Shown here one piece after another: positions 27,041-36,139 of a DNA stretch of 64,000 nt. The notes beneath the pieces were generated by a model. That model searched no databases. It was not told where the DNA came from and saw nothing but the letters and a program-made list of their open reading frames with translations. The stretch is from assembly GCA_000690595.2 (NCBI GenBank), contig JHUT02000001.1:62001-126000 (forward strand). The letters run 5' to 3'. Position numbers and translations under genes: made by a program. The DNA is from Natrinema mahii (lineage in GTDB: Archaea > Halobacteriota > Halobacteria > Halobacteriales > Natrialbaceae). Position 1 is the first letter of the stretch, and each line of letters starts with the position of its first letter.

Positions 27041-27954
27041 AGCCCCGCGAGCTCGAGGTCGCGAAGCCGGTCGCGCATCTCGGCGGCGGACTCCTCGTCC
27101 GCGAGCCGGAGCGGGCTCCGGAGCGGTCCCGCGTCGAAGTCCCGCATTCGAAGCGCCGTTTTGACGCCGGACATGTAGGCATCGCCGGTCTTGAGGGCGT
27201 CACGCACCTCGAAGATCCGACTCTGGAGTTCGCGGGCCCGGCCCCGATCGCCGGCGTCGTAGGCCTCGTAGCAGTCGACGACCAGTTCCGGGAAGACGTT
27301 GGCGACGGCGCTGACCGCGCCCGAACAGCCGACGGCGAGGCCGGTAAAGACCAGCGAGTCCGACCCCGCGAGGAAGGTCAGGTCCGGGTGGGCGTCGGTC
27401 GCCTGTGCGAGCCACGGGACGTCCTTGCTCGAGTCCTTGCAGCCGACGAGGGTGTCGATCTCGGCGAGTTCCGACAGCGTCTCGAGCGAGAGTTCGTTGC
27501 CGGTCTTGCTCGGGATGTGGTAGACGTAGACCGGCAGGTCGACCGCCTCGGCGACCCGGCGGTAGTGTTCGAGCGCCCCGTCGCCGTCGAGCGGGTAGTA
27601 GTAGGGCGTGACGACGACGATCCCGTCGGCACCGACCGACTCGGCGTGTTCGGCGCGGGCGACGGTCCGGTAGGTACTCGGCGCGCCGACGCCGGCGATG
27701 ACCGGCACCTCGTCGCCGACCTCGTCGACGACCGCCTCGACGACGCGGTCGCGTTCGGCCCCCGACAGGAGGGGGAACTCGCCGTTGGTCCCGAGCGGAA
27801 AGACGCCGTGGGCGCCGCGGTCGACGACGAACCGGGCGTGTGCGGCCGTCCGCTCGTAGTCGACGGACTCGTCGTCTCGGAACGCGGTGACCGTCGGCGG
27901 GACGACGCCGCGAAGCGACAGCGGATCGTCGGTCCCGGGGTCGTGCTGAGCCAT
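27037..27954 (-). CDS. DapA/KdgA-family aldolase
   Basis: This 305-residue TIM-barrel enzyme of the dihydrodipicolinate synthase family starts MAQHDPGTDDPLSLRGVVPPT. It has GVFPLGTNGEFPLLSGAER, VVTPYYYPLDGDGALEHY, the tyrosine in VYVYHIPSKTG and the Schiff-base lysine in LVGCKDSSKD. Members make dihydrodipicolinate or cleave 2-keto-3-deoxy-gluconate or its 6-phosphate. Glucose dehydrogenase and GfcR lie about 2.6 kb away, so a 2-keto-3-deoxy-sugar aldolase role is favoured over lysine synthesis, but this is inference. ATG 27954 is the family-like start. Confidence 0.82.
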   Translation of the reverse strand: MAQHDPGTDDPLSLRGVVPPTVTAFRDDESVDYERTAAHARFVVDRGAHGVFPLGTNGEFPLLSGAERDRVVEAVVDEVGDEVPVIAGVGAPSTYRTVARAEHAESVGADGIVVVTPYYYPLDGDGALEHYRRVAEAVDLPVYVYHIPSKTGNELSLETLSELAEIDTLVGCKDSSKDVPWLAQATDAHPDLTFLAGSDSLVFTGLAVGCSGAVSAVANVFPELVVDCYEAYDAGDRGRARELQSRIFEVRDALKTGDAYMSGVKTALRMRDFDAGPLRSPLRLADEESAAEMRDRLRDLELAGL

Positions 27955-28082
27955 GGACGACCGTCCGCCCGGCACGGGCAAAAAAGACGCGCCGTCCGCT
28001 GCGCTCGGTGGTGGCCAGCGGCGGTGTGGTTCCGATTCCCCGGCCGACCGGTCGCCCGCGCCTCGAGCGGGCGCGACGCGAT

Positions 28083-28763
28083 TCACTCCGGCGTCGCCAT
28101 CTCGCCGGCGGGTTCGTCCAGCTGCTCGCCCGCGAGGACGCGGTTCGCCCGGCGGAGCCGTTCGGACAGCGCCTGATGGGAGATGTCGAGTTCGTTCGCT
28201 AGTTCCTCGAGCGAGATCTCGCGGGGAACGTCGTAGTAGCCCTGCCGGTAGGCCTCGGCGATGGCCTCCTGCTGGGGGTCGGTCAGGGCCGCCGTCGTCT
28301 CGAGGTCCTCGTCCGTGCCGGCCTCGACCATGCGCCTGACGTCGATCCGGACCCCCTGGGCCTCGATCCCGGAGACGGCGTCTGATAGTTCCTCGCGGTG
28401 TGGAAAGAGCAATCGGAGGGTCCACTGCCCGTCCGCGACGCGGGCGTCGAGGACCGTCCCGCCGTGGTCGTAGACACAACAACAGACCGACCCGACCGCC
28501 TCCGAGTACGTGACGCGGTAGAACAGGTCGCCGTCCGCGGTGTTCTCGAGGAGTTGGCGGTAGTCGTCGACCGTCGAGTCGGTCTCGAGGGCCGACTCGA
28601 GGGCCGTGCGGTCGACGTTGGAGAACCAGACCAGCGGCACGGTCCGGGTCGGCCCCTCCGCGACGACGCTCTCGACGCGGACCTCGAGGGCCGGTAGTTC
28701 CTGAAATGTCTCTGCGAGTGCGAACTCGTCCGTCGAAAGTGAGAGTTCTGCGATCGTCGTCAT
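28083..28763 (-). CDS. HTH_10-type regulator (bacterio-opsin activator-like)
   Basis: The 226-residue protein (MTTIAELSLSTDEFALAET) has a C-terminal HTH_10 domain: LTDPQQEAIAEAYRQGYYDVPREIS then LEELANELDISHQALSERLRRA. The N-terminal 140 residues form a sensor-like region with a VCCCVYD triplet of cysteines that might bind a metal or respond to redox. Such proteins are common one-component regulators in haloarchaea. Its neighbours suggest it may control sugar genes, which is a guess. The 299 bases to the next gene hold no convincing gene. Confidence 0.82.
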   Translation of the reverse strand: MTTIAELSLSTDEFALAETFQELPALEVRVESVVAEGPTRTVPLVWFSNVDRTALESALETDSTVDDYRQLLENTADGDLFYRVTYSEAVGSVCCCVYDHGGTVLDARVADGQWTLRLLFPHREELSDAVSGIEAQGVRIDVRRMVEAGTDEDLETTAALTDPQQEAIAEAYRQGYYDVPREISLEELANELDISHQALSERLRRANRVLAGEQLDEPAGEMATPE

Positions 28764-29062
28764 TGGACAGTCACCTCGGAACGCACGGTCGAGTCCGTTC
28801 GGCGACCGGCGTCGCCGTCACGGGAGCGGTCGGACTCGAGTCGTCTCATACGTATCCAGCCGATCCGCTTGCGGCGTGGGACGCGGCGTCCGAAACGAAC
28901 GCGGCAGCCGCTCATACCCACGCTCGACCGGATCGTGCTGATAGAACGGAGGACTCGAGGACGGTTGATGAGCGGGCCTTCCGATTCCGGCCATTTAAGT
29001 CGGCACGTCACCGTCTGCGACGGTCAAAATCACATGACGAAACGGCGGTAGCGACTGTTCGC

Positions 29063-30361
29063 TCAGCCCAGCCGGGCCAGTCGATTGAGCGCGTACACCG
29101 TCCGGAGGACGTCGACGCTTTTCCCTCGGTCGAAGACGAGTTCGTCCGTCTCGAGGACGTGTTCCAGGGTGTCCCGGGAGGCGTGTTCGGGGGCGGCCGC
29201 GATGCCGGCGTCGGTATCGTCGACCCACTCCATCACCCGCAGGTCGCTCTTGGAGTCGCCCATCACGAGTGCGAACGGGTCGTCGACGCCCAGCACGTCC
29301 AGCGCGCGCTCGACGCCGATCACCTTGTTCAACTCGAGGCTGCCGATCTCGGCCGCGTCGGCCTCGTAGTAGGCGACGTCGATGCGCTCTAGGACCGCCG
29401 CGAGGGAGTCGGGAACGGCGTCGGCGTCGAGGTCGGGATAGGCCCCCTCGCTCTCGAGGACGCTCCTGATCTCGGGGTCCTGGGCCGCGTAGAACGCGCG
29501 GGTCCAGGCGGCGATCGTCTGGCCGGCGAGGGTCAGGTCGCCGTTTTCGTCGGCCGAATCGGCGCCCGCACCGGTCGCCGGCGCCTCGAGGGTCCGCCCG
29601 ACGGCGTCGGCGAGCAGGTCGACGAGATAGACCAGCGCCTCGTCGATGGTCTCGCGGGCGTCCGCCGAGCCGGTCTCGTAGTTGGGCTTCATCGTGACGT
29701 TGAACTCGTTGCCCTGCAGGTGACAGCCCCGGCGGAGTTCCTCGGGGGCTTCCGGAAGCACCCGCGAACGCACGTCGTCGAAGACCGAGCGGATGGTCTC
29801 GTCTAAGTCCTCGTAGAGCAACTGTTTCGTTGCCGCGCCGTGGCCCGGCGTGAACACGCCGGTCCCGGCCTCGTAGACGATCGAGAGGGACCCCGAATGG
29901 ACGATCTCGCTGCCCAGCCCCTGAATCGCGAAGCCCTTGACGTTCTCTAAGGTCTGGCCGGTACAGATGACGATCGGAACGCCGGCGTCGTGAAACTCGG
30001 TCAGGAGGTGCAGCGTCTCCCGCGGGATCTCGTTGTCCGTCCCGCCGGCCGACCGCAGCGTCTCGTCGACGTCCAACACGAGGACGTTGACCGCCCGGCC
30101 GTACTTCGTCTCGAGGTCCAACGCGGTGAAGGCCTGATCGCGGGTCGCCCGCGCGGCGATCTCGGCGAAGGTCTCCCCGGCCGCGAAGTCCGACCGGATC
30201 TCGTCTTTTCGGGCCTCGAGTTCCTCGGTTGCTCCCTGCCAGTGTTCCAGCGCGACTCGGGAGTCGACGGCGGGGAAGACGTCGACGAACTCCTGATACT
30301 CGCGGAGGGTCTTCGTGTCGTACTCGTCGTAGAGTCGGTAGACGAGATCGTACCGTTCCAT
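29063..30361 (-). CDS. HAD-superfamily hydrolase with N-terminal helical region
   Basis: The 432-residue protein starts MERYDLVYRLYDEYDTKTLREYQ. After about 90 helical residues comes the HAD core: nucleophile motif VLVLDVDETLRSAGG, ICTGQTLENVKGF, and the acidic motif ALVMGDSKSDLRVMEW. A large cap with WTRAFYAAQDPEI is inserted between them, as in Cof-type sugar phosphatases. It is divergent from glucose dehydrogenase, with about 165 bases between, so a sugar-phosphate phosphatase is possible but unproven. ATG 30361 is preferred over one five codons upstream. Confidence 0.72.
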   Translation of the reverse strand: MERYDLVYRLYDEYDTKTLREYQEFVDVFPAVDSRVALEHWQGATEELEARKDEIRSDFAAGETFAEIAARATRDQAFTALDLETKYGRAVNVLVLDVDETLRSAGGTDNEIPRETLHLLTEFHDAGVPIVICTGQTLENVKGFAIQGLGSEIVHSGSLSIVYEAGTGVFTPGHGAATKQLLYEDLDETIRSVFDDVRSRVLPEAPEELRRGCHLQGNEFNVTMKPNYETGSADARETIDEALVYLVDLLADAVGRTLEAPATGAGADSADENGDLTLAGQTIAAWTRAFYAAQDPEIRSVLESEGAYPDLDADAVPDSLAAVLERIDVAYYEADAAEIGSLELNKVIGVERALDVLGVDDPFALVMGDSKSDLRVMEWVDDTDAGIAAAPEHASRDTLEHVLETDELVFDRGKSVDVLRTVYALNRLARLG

Positions 30362-30489
30362 GTGGGTTACAGGCATGGGCAGGCGGATAACCGTTTCCGG
30401 TATCGGTCGGTGTGAGGCGCGGTTCGGGCCCGTTCGTGTGAGCGTGAGTGTTCGATCATCCGATAGTATCGTAGTTTACTCGGTCGGGA

Positions 30490-30501
30490 ATAAATATTTA
30501 T
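30490..30501 (+). promoter_or_regulatory. TATA element of gdh-gfcR, a 12-bp palindrome
   Basis: ATAAATATTTAT is a perfect palindrome 25-36 bases before ATG 30526. As a TATA box it would place transcription start just at the gdh ATG. Being symmetric it could also serve leftward transcription. A GfcR binding motif near it cannot be named from sequence alone. Confidence 0.6.
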
Positions 30502-30525
30502 CCTCACGGCCCCTATCGGGCACAC

Positions 30526-31650
30526 ATGAAAGCCATCGCAGTCCAGCCCGGAGCGGGCGTCCCCGAGGTCGTTTCCCGGCCCGTTCCCGAACCGGCACCC
30601 GGCGAGGCCCTCGTCCGAATCCATCGCGTGGGCGTCGACGGCACCGATTACGAGGTCATCGAGGGGACCCACGGCGGCGTCCCGGCCGGCGACGATCGGC
30701 TCGTTCTCGGCCACGAAGCCGTCGGCGTCGTCGAGGACCCGAACGACACCGGACTCGAGGCGGGCCAGTACGTGGTCCCGACGGTCCGCCGGCCGCCCGC
30801 GGGCGTCGAGACCAACGACTACTTCGAACGCGGCGACCCGGACATGGCCCCCGAGGGCGAGTACGTCGAACGCGGCATCGTCGGGGCCCACGGGTTCATG
30901 GCCGAGTACGTCACGAGCCCGGCGGACGATCTCGTCCCGATCCCCCGCGAACTCGCGCCGTGGGGATTCCTCGTCGAGCCGATCAGCATCACCGAGAAGG
31001 CGATCGAACACGCCCGTGCAACCCGCTCGGCGTTCGACTGGCGACCCGAGTCGGCGCTCGTGTTGGGGACCGGATCGCTGGGACTGTTGACCGCCGCGAT
31101 GTTCACCGAGACCCTCGGTTACGAGCGGGTCTACTGTCTCGGCCGGAAGGACCGCCTGCACCCGACGATCGAGATCGTCGAACGACTCGGCGCGACCTAC
31201 GTCGACTCCCGCGAGACGCCGGTCGACGAGGTCGCGGCCGCCCACGAGCCGATGGACGTCGTCTACGAGGCGACCGGCCACGCCGAACACGCCTTCGAGT
31301 CGATCGACGCGCTGGCACCCAACGGCGTCGCCGCCCTGCTCGGCGTCCCCGCCGACCGGTCGTTCGAGATCGACGGCGGTCGACTCCACCGCGACCTGGT
31401 CCTCTCGAACAAGGCCCTCGTCGGCAGCGTCAACTCCAACCGCGGCCACTTCGAGGCCGCCGTCGACACCCTCGCCGCCTTGCCCGACTGGCTCCTCGAG
31501 TCGATCGTGACCGGGATCTACGGGCTCGACGAGATCGAGCGAGCGTTCCCGTCGGTGACGGCCCCCGTCGCGGCGACCGACGGCGGTCCGGACGAGGGTC
31601 CGGATGACGATACGACTATAAAAACGGCGGTCGAATTCACGGGCATATGA
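30526..31650 (+). CDS. gdh: Glucose 1-dehydrogenase
   Basis: This medium-chain dehydrogenase oxidises glucose to gluconolactone with NAD(P), the first step of the semi-phosphorylative Entner-Doudoroff path of haloarchaea. The zinc site matches the haloarchaeal enzyme: Asp38 (RVGVDGTD), His63 in VLGHEAVG, and Glu151 in FLVEPISITEKA. The nucleotide fold is ALVLGTGSLGLLTAAMF. The length of 374 residues is slightly over the usual 357 because of an acidic tail. The stop overlaps the GfcR start (ATGA), so enzyme and regulator are one transcript. Confidence 0.94.
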   Translation: MKAIAVQPGAGVPEVVSRPVPEPAPGEALVRIHRVGVDGTDYEVIEGTHGGVPAGDDRLVLGHEAVGVVEDPNDTGLEAGQYVVPTVRRPPAGVETNDYFERGDPDMAPEGEYVERGIVGAHGFMAEYVTSPADDLVPIPRELAPWGFLVEPISITEKAIEHARATRSAFDWRPESALVLGTGSLGLLTAAMFTETLGYERVYCLGRKDRLHPTIEIVERLGATYVDSRETPVDEVAAAHEPMDVVYEATGHAEHAFESIDALAPNGVAALLGVPADRSFEIDGGRLHRDLVLSNKALVGSVNSNRGHFEAAVDTLAALPDWLLESIVTGIYGLDEIERAFPSVTAPVAATDGGPDEGPDDDTTIKTAVEFTGI

Positions 31651-32300
31651 AAAACGTCGACGACCTGATCGAGAGCGCGGCCGAACTCGCGGCGCGTGGC
31701 CTCTCGAAGGGCGAGATCGCCGACGAGCTGAACGTCTCGCGGGAGACCGCGAGCTGGCTCGTCGAGCGCAGCGGGACGACGCCCCAGCCGGCCGACCAGC
31801 AGACGGCCCAGCCCGACAACGGGACGGGCGGGCCACAGGATATCCACGTCGACTGGTCGGCGATCGGCCGGGACAGCAAGCGCATGAGCGCCATCGCGGA
31901 AGCGATGGCCGATATGCTCGCCAAACACGGCGAGGACGTCGATCTCACGATCGGCATCGAGAAGGCCGGCGGCCCCATCGCGACGCTGGTCGCCCGCGAA
32001 CTCGAGACCGACCTCGGGACCTACACCCCCGCGAAACACCAGTGGGAGGAAGGCGACATCGACGACCTCGGCGGGACCTTCTCCCGGAACTTCGCCGGGA
32101 TCCGCGATCGGGACTGTTACGTCGTCGACGACACCATCACCAGCGGGACCACCATGCGCGAGACCATCGAGGCGATCCGCGCCGAGGGCGGCACACCGCT
32201 GGCCTGTATCGTCCTCGCGGACAAACAGGGCCTCGAGGAACTCGCGGGCGTTCCCGTCTACTCGCTGTTGCAGGTCATCAGCGTCGGCAAGGACGACTAA
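31647..32300 (+). CDS. gfcR: Sugar-catabolism transcription regulator GfcR (HTH plus PRTase domain)
   Basis: The 217-residue protein combines an N-terminal helix-turn-helix (LSKGEIADELNVSRETASWLVER) with an orotate-phosphoribosyltransferase-like domain whose PRPP loop is seen as CYVVDDTITSGTTMRETIEAI. In Haloferax volcanii such a protein next to glucose dehydrogenase activates glucose and fructose catabolic genes (established work on GfcR). The order and overlap are the same here. It is not a pyrimidine enzyme in spite of older pyrE-like names. Confidence 0.92.
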   Translation: MKNVDDLIESAAELAARGLSKGEIADELNVSRETASWLVERSGTTPQPADQQTAQPDNGTGGPQDIHVDWSAIGRDSKRMSAIAEAMADMLAKHGEDVDLTIGIEKAGGPIATLVARELETDLGTYTPAKHQWEEGDIDDLGGTFSRNFAGIRDRDCYVVDDTITSGTTMRETIEAIRAEGGTPLACIVLADKQGLEELAGVPVYSLLQVISVGKDD

Positions 32301-32479
32301 GCACCGACGGCCGCCGCGCTCACCGACGCGTTCGTTTTCACCGCCTGGCACGGACTCGAGCGACGGCTCGGTCCGGCGGGCCCGTGTCCGCCCGCTCTCG
32401 AGCGTCGCGACGCCGTGCCGGCTGACCGATCGCTGTCGATCCGGTGGCGCAAAAAAGGCGAGTCGGAGACGGAGAACTC

Positions 32480-33439
32480 CTAGCCGTGAATGCCCATCGC
32501 TTCGATCTGTTCCTGATACCGGTTGCGGATCGTCACTTCGGTCACCTGTGCGACGTCGGCGACCTCTCGCTGGGTCTTCTTCTCGTTACACAGCAGCGAG
32601 GCGGCGTAGATCGCGGCGGCGGCGTACCCTGTCGGCGACTTGCCCGAGAGGAGTCCTTCCTCGGCCGTCTTCTCGATGATCTCGTTGGCCTTGGTCTGGA
32701 CTTCCTCGGAGAGTTCGAGTTCGGAACAGAACCGCGGGACGTACTTCTTCGGGTCGACGGGACGCATCTCGAGGCCGAGTTCCTGCGAGATGTATCGATA
32801 CGTGCGACCGATCTCTTTGCGTTCGACGCGGGAGACTTCCGAGATTTCCTCGAGGGAACGCGGGATGCCTTCCTTTCGACAGGCGGCGTACAGCGCCGAG
32901 GTCGCGACGCCCTCGATCGAGCGCCCGCGGATGAGGTCTTCCTTGAGCGCGCGCCGATAGATCACCGACGCGACCTCCCGAACCGACCGCGGGACGCCGA
33001 GTGCCGAGGCCATCCGGTCGATTTCGCTGAGCGCGAACTGCAGATTCCGCTCGCCGGCGTCTTTGGTGCGGATGCGTTCCTGCCACTTGCGCAGGCGGTG
33101 CATCTGACTGCGTTTCTTCGAAGAAATAGAGCGGCCGTAGGCGTCCTTGTCCTTCCAGTCGATGGTCGTCGTCAGTCCCTTGTCGTGCATCGTCTGGGTC
33201 GTCGGCGCGCCGACGCGGGACTTCTCCTGTCGTTCCTGGTGGTTGAACGCCCACTCCGGGCCAGGATCGATCTGTTCTTCCTCCACGACGAGCCCACAGT
33301 CTTCACAGATGAGCTCACCCCGGTCGGAGTCCTTAACGAGATTATCCGATTCACATTCGGGGCAGGCACGTACCCCCTCTTGTTCCTCGGTCTCGTCCGT
33401 CTCGCGCGTTCGCTCCCGCTGGCGGGTGGACCGTGTCAT
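32480..33439 (-). CDS. tfb: Transcription initiation factor IIB (TFB)
   Basis: The 319-residue protein has the N-terminal zinc ribbon ([26 protein letters not shown]), the B-reader region ([19 protein letters not shown]) and two cyclin repeats, the second ending [25 protein letters not shown] recruits RNA polymerase to TBP-bound promoters. Haloarchaea carry several TFBs; this is a full-length one. An N-terminal tail of about 20 charged residues precedes the ribbon. The upstream region carries two TATA elements (33444-33477). Confidence 0.95.
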   Translation of the reverse strand: MTRSTRQRERTRETDETEEQEGVRACPECESDNLVKDSDRGELICEDCGLVVEEEQIDPGPEWAFNHQERQEKSRVGAPTTQTMHDKGLTTTIDWKDKDAYGRSISSKKRSQMHRLRKWQERIRTKDAGERNLQFALSEIDRMASALGVPRSVREVASVIYRRALKEDLIRGRSIEGVATSALYAACRKEGIPRSLEEISEVSRVERKEIGRTYRYISQELGLEMRPVDPKKYVPRFCSELELSEEVQTKANEIIEKTAEEGLLSGKSPTGYAAAAIYAASLLCNEKKTQREVADVAQVTEVTIRNRYQEQIEAMGIHG

Positions 33440-33443
33440 CGCA

Positions 33444-33477
33444 CTTTTATAGTAGTATCACGATGGTATATAAATAT
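33444..33477 (-). promoter_or_regulatory. Double TATA region upstream of tfb
   Basis: Minus-strand TATTTATATACC (33466-33477) is about 30 bases before the start codon and would place transcription start near 33446; a second CTATAAAAG (33444-33452) lies next to the ATG. Such doubled TATA sites could allow autoregulation by TFB/TBP pairs, an inference. Confidence 0.55.
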
Positions 33478-33601
33478 TTGGTAGCTCGTTTCGTCCGACT
33501 ATCCGAAACGCCCGAAAACAGTCAATACGGGCGTCGAGAGTCGAAGTTTACGATTCGGAACCGGAAACTCTTTATCCGGCTCTGCCCCACCTCGGAGACG
33601 A

Positions 33602-34195
33602 ATGCCGGTCATCGAGTGCGACGTCGAGACGGCCCGCGAACGGCTCGAGGAGGCGGGCGTGACCGTCGAATCGGGCAACACCGACCACGAGCGCTGGCGG
33701 GCGAGTACCGGGTCGGCGACCGCCGTCGCATACGACGACAAGGTCGTGATTCAGGGGGCAGAGCCCCGCGAAATCGAGGCACTGCTCCGCGAGGGCGGGG
33801 GCCGTGCCCACGTCTACTTCGACGGCGGCTCGCGGGGCAACCCCGGCCCGGCCGCGATCGGCTGGGTGATCGTCACCGGCGACGGCATCGTCGCCGAGGA
33901 CGGCGAGACCATCGGCACGGCGACCAACAACCAGGCCGAGTACGAGGCGCTGATCGCGGGACTGGAAGCCGCCCGGGACTACGGCTACGACGAGGTCCAC
34001 GTCCGCGGCGACTCCGAACTCATCGTCAAGCAGGTCCGCGGCGAGTACGATACCAACGACCCCGACCTCCGCGAGAACCGCGTTACCGTCCACGAACTGC
34101 TCCGGGCGTTCGACGAGTGGACCCTCGAGTACGTCCCCCGCGAGGTCAACGACCGCGCGGACGGGCTAGTCAACGAGGCGCTGGATCACGCCTGA
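33602..34195 (+). CDS. rnhA: Ribonuclease HI
   Basis: RNase H removes RNA from RNA/DNA hybrids. The C-terminal 130 residues hold the catalytic carboxylates: AHVYFDGGSRGNPGPAAIGW (Asp), ATNNQAEYEALIAGL (Glu), VRGDSELIVKQVRGEY (Asp) and VPREVNDRADGLVNEAL (Asp). The N-terminal 65 residues (MPVIECDVETARERLEEAGV) are a haloarchaeal extension. TTTATCC at 33571-33577 is a likely promoter with a very short leader. In related genomes DUF7108 follows directly; here 7.2 kb of other genes intervene. Confidence 0.95.
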   Translation: MPVIECDVETARERLEEAGVTVESGNTDHERWRASTGSATAVAYDDKVVIQGAEPREIEALLREGGGRAHVYFDGGSRGNPGPAAIGWVIVTGDGIVAEDGETIGTATNNQAEYEALIAGLEAARDYGYDEVHVRGDSELIVKQVRGEYDTNDPDLRENRVTVHELLRAFDEWTLEYVPREVNDRADGLVNEALDHA

Positions 34196-34230
34196 GACGG
34201 TCCGTCCGAGACGGGCGTCCGACGGCGGGT

Positions 34231-35028
34231 TCAGTAGTCGCCGAGAACGCCGTGGCGCCGCGCCCGTCGTTGGCACGACTGAAACACCGCGTAGCCGGCG
34301 ACGAGGTACCCGACACCGGTCGCGACGAGGGCCGCGAGCGACCGGGCCTCGAACTGCCAGAGTCGGACGCCGTCGGCCATCGCCCGCTGGAGGAGGTCGC
34401 TGCCGTGAACGAGCGGGAGGGCGTGCAACCAGTCGATCCCCGCCGCGGGAGCGGCGACGAGCCCCACGAACGCGAACTGGACGAGCGGGATCCAGTCCCC
34501 GATCCGCTTGTACAGGACCGACAGCCCGCCGAGCGCGAAGCCGATGCCGAACACGGACGCGAGCGACAACACGACCAGCGGGACGACCGTCAGGACGTCT
34601 ATCCGCAACCGTTCGCCGGTCACCAACAGGATAACGAGGAGCGTGATCCCCGCCAGAAGAGCGACCCGAACCGTCTTGACGACGGATTTCGCCAGCAACA
34701 CCACGCCGAACCCGAACGGCGTGATGAAGTGTCGCTCGAGGGTCCCCCACTGGGCCTCTCGGCCGATCTCCTGTCCGATATCGATGAGCGCGACCGTCGC
34801 GAGCATCCACAGGAAGTAGCCGATGATGATCCCCTCGAGCGAGTCGGCGAACGCCTGTCCGCCGAACTCCCGACCGCCGAGAAAGACCACCAGGAACAGC
34901 GCGAGAAACGTCACGACGCCTCCGAGCGCGTTGATCGGATAGCGAACGAACACGAGTAGCTCCCGTTCGACGATCGCTCGAATCAGGTGTCCGTATCCGC
35001 CACCGACGGCGTTGGATCGGCCCATCAC
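34231..35028 (-). CDS. ABC-2 type transporter permease
   Basis: The 265-residue protein has an N-terminal MMGRSNAVGGGYGHLIRAIV and six hydrophobic segments (GGVVTFLALFLVVFLGG, IIGYFLWMLATVALIDIG, LLAGITLLVILLV and others), the ABC-2 permease pattern of drug, lipid or peptide exporters. Its start overlaps the ATP-binding gene stop by four bases, so they form one exporter. It lies at the left end of the island between rnhA and DUF7108. Export of a modified peptide or self-immunity is possible given the LanM relic nearby, but unproven. Confidence 0.85.
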   Translation of the reverse strand: MMGRSNAVGGGYGHLIRAIVERELLVFVRYPINALGGVVTFLALFLVVFLGGREFGGQAFADSLEGIIIGYFLWMLATVALIDIGQEIGREAQWGTLERHFITPFGFGVVLLAKSVVKTVRVALLAGITLLVILLVTGERLRIDVLTVVPLVVLSLASVFGIGFALGGLSVLYKRIGDWIPLVQFAFVGLVAAPAAGIDWLHALPLVHGSDLLQRAMADGVRLWQFEARSLAALVATGVGYLVAGYAVFQSCQRRARRHGVLGDY

Positions 35029-36059
35029 CGATCCCCTCCGCCGGTCAACTCGAGAAACGCCGCTTCCATGTCCGGCGTCCCGGAGTCGACGGAGTCGATT
35101 CGGGCGTTTTCCGCCTCGAGTCTCGCGACCAACCGGTAAAATTCCGAACTGGTCGCCGGAAGCGTCACCCGCACTCGATCGCCCGTTTCGGTCACGTCCG
35201 CGTCCGGGAACGCCTCGCGAATCGCCGCGACGGCCGTCCCCTCGAGCCCGCGAGCGACGATGCGGTACTCCTGTGTCTCGAAGGAGTCGAGGAGTTCCGA
35301 GACCGTCTCGTCGGCGACGACGCGCCCGTCCTGCATGACGATGACGCGATCGCAGACGTCCTCGATGACGCTCATATCGTGACTCGAGACGATCACCGTC
35401 AGCTCCCGTTCGGCGACGATGCGACGCAGCTCCGAGCGCAGCGTGAGCGAACTCTCGATGTCGAGCCCGAGCGTCGGCTCGTCGAGGAAGACGACGCTGG
35501 CGTCACTGGCCAGCACGCTGGCGAGCGAGACCTTCTGTTTCATCCCCCGGGAGAGGTTGCGAACGACCTCGTCGCCCTGCGCCGCCAGGTCGAGTTGCTC
35601 GAGCAGTTCCTCGTGGCGGTCGCTCGCGGCTGACGGATCGGCCCCGCTGATACTCGCGAAGTACCGGAGGTTCTCCCTGACGGTCAATCGCCAGTAATCG
35701 TTCCGCGCGCCCTCGAGCATCGCGTCGACGCGGCCGTGGGCCGCGTGGGGTGATTCGCGGGCATCGATGCCGTCGATCGAGACGGAGCCGCTGTCCGGAA
35801 CGACCAGCCCGAGAATCGACTTGATCGCGGTCGTCTTTCCGGCCCCGTTGGGGCCGAGTAACCCGACGACCGAGCCAGAATCGATCGCGAACGAGACGTC
35901 GTCGACCGCCGTTACCGCGTCGTCACCGCTCCCGAAGCGCTTGGTCAGTCCGTCGACGACCAGCGCCGGGCTCGCCTCTGTCGCCGACTCGGCGTCCCGA
36001 GACCCGCGCGGTCGATCCCCCTCGTCGGCGTCGACGGCCGTCGGCGGTTCAGTAGTCAT
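35025..36059 (-). CDS. ABC transporter ATP-binding protein
   Basis: The ATPase has Walker A GLLGPNGAGKTTAIKS, signature VRNLSRGMKQKVSLA, Walker B VVFLDEPTLGLD and the switch histidine in IVSSHDMSVIEDV. A DrrA-like C-terminal domain (RIVARGLEGTAVAAIREAFPDA) follows. The N-terminus has a charged 40-residue lead (MTTEPPTAVDADEGDRPRGS). ATG 36059 is chosen; the frame stays open to an ATG at 36137 which is two bases from the methyltransferase stop. It pairs with the permease at 34231-35028. Confidence 0.88.
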   Translation of the reverse strand: MTTEPPTAVDADEGDRPRGSRDAESATEASPALVVDGLTKRFGSGDDAVTAVDDVSFAIDSGSVVGLLGPNGAGKTTAIKSILGLVVPDSGSVSIDGIDARESPHAAHGRVDAMLEGARNDYWRLTVRENLRYFASISGADPSAASDRHEELLEQLDLAAQGDEVVRNLSRGMKQKVSLASVLASDASVVFLDEPTLGLDIESSLTLRSELRRIVAERELTVIVSSHDMSVIEDVCDRVIVMQDGRVVADETVSELLDSFETQEYRIVARGLEGTAVAAIREAFPDADVTETGDRVRVTLPATSSEFYRLVARLEAENARIDSVDSGTPDMEAAFLELTGGGDR

Positions 36060-36139
36060 CGTCCCTCGTCTCGTGGGGTGGGTTCGACTCCGAGACGAAC
36101 GGGGCGCGACGTGCGTCGGAGCGCGGTCGGTGTTCATCG

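Noticed and set aside
28869-29051. 60-codon plus-strand frame between the HTH_10 and HAD genes
   Set aside because: Basic, arginine-rich composition is unlike haloarchaeal proteins; no promoter or motif.
30367-31836. 489-codon minus-strand open frame over gdh
   Set aside because: It mirrors the real gdh and gfcR genes; long antisense frames are expected in GC-rich DNA and the translation shows no family features.
31647-32300. Orotate phosphoribosyltransferase (pyrE) call
   Set aside because: The N-terminal HTH and the overlap with gdh identify it as the GfcR regulator type.
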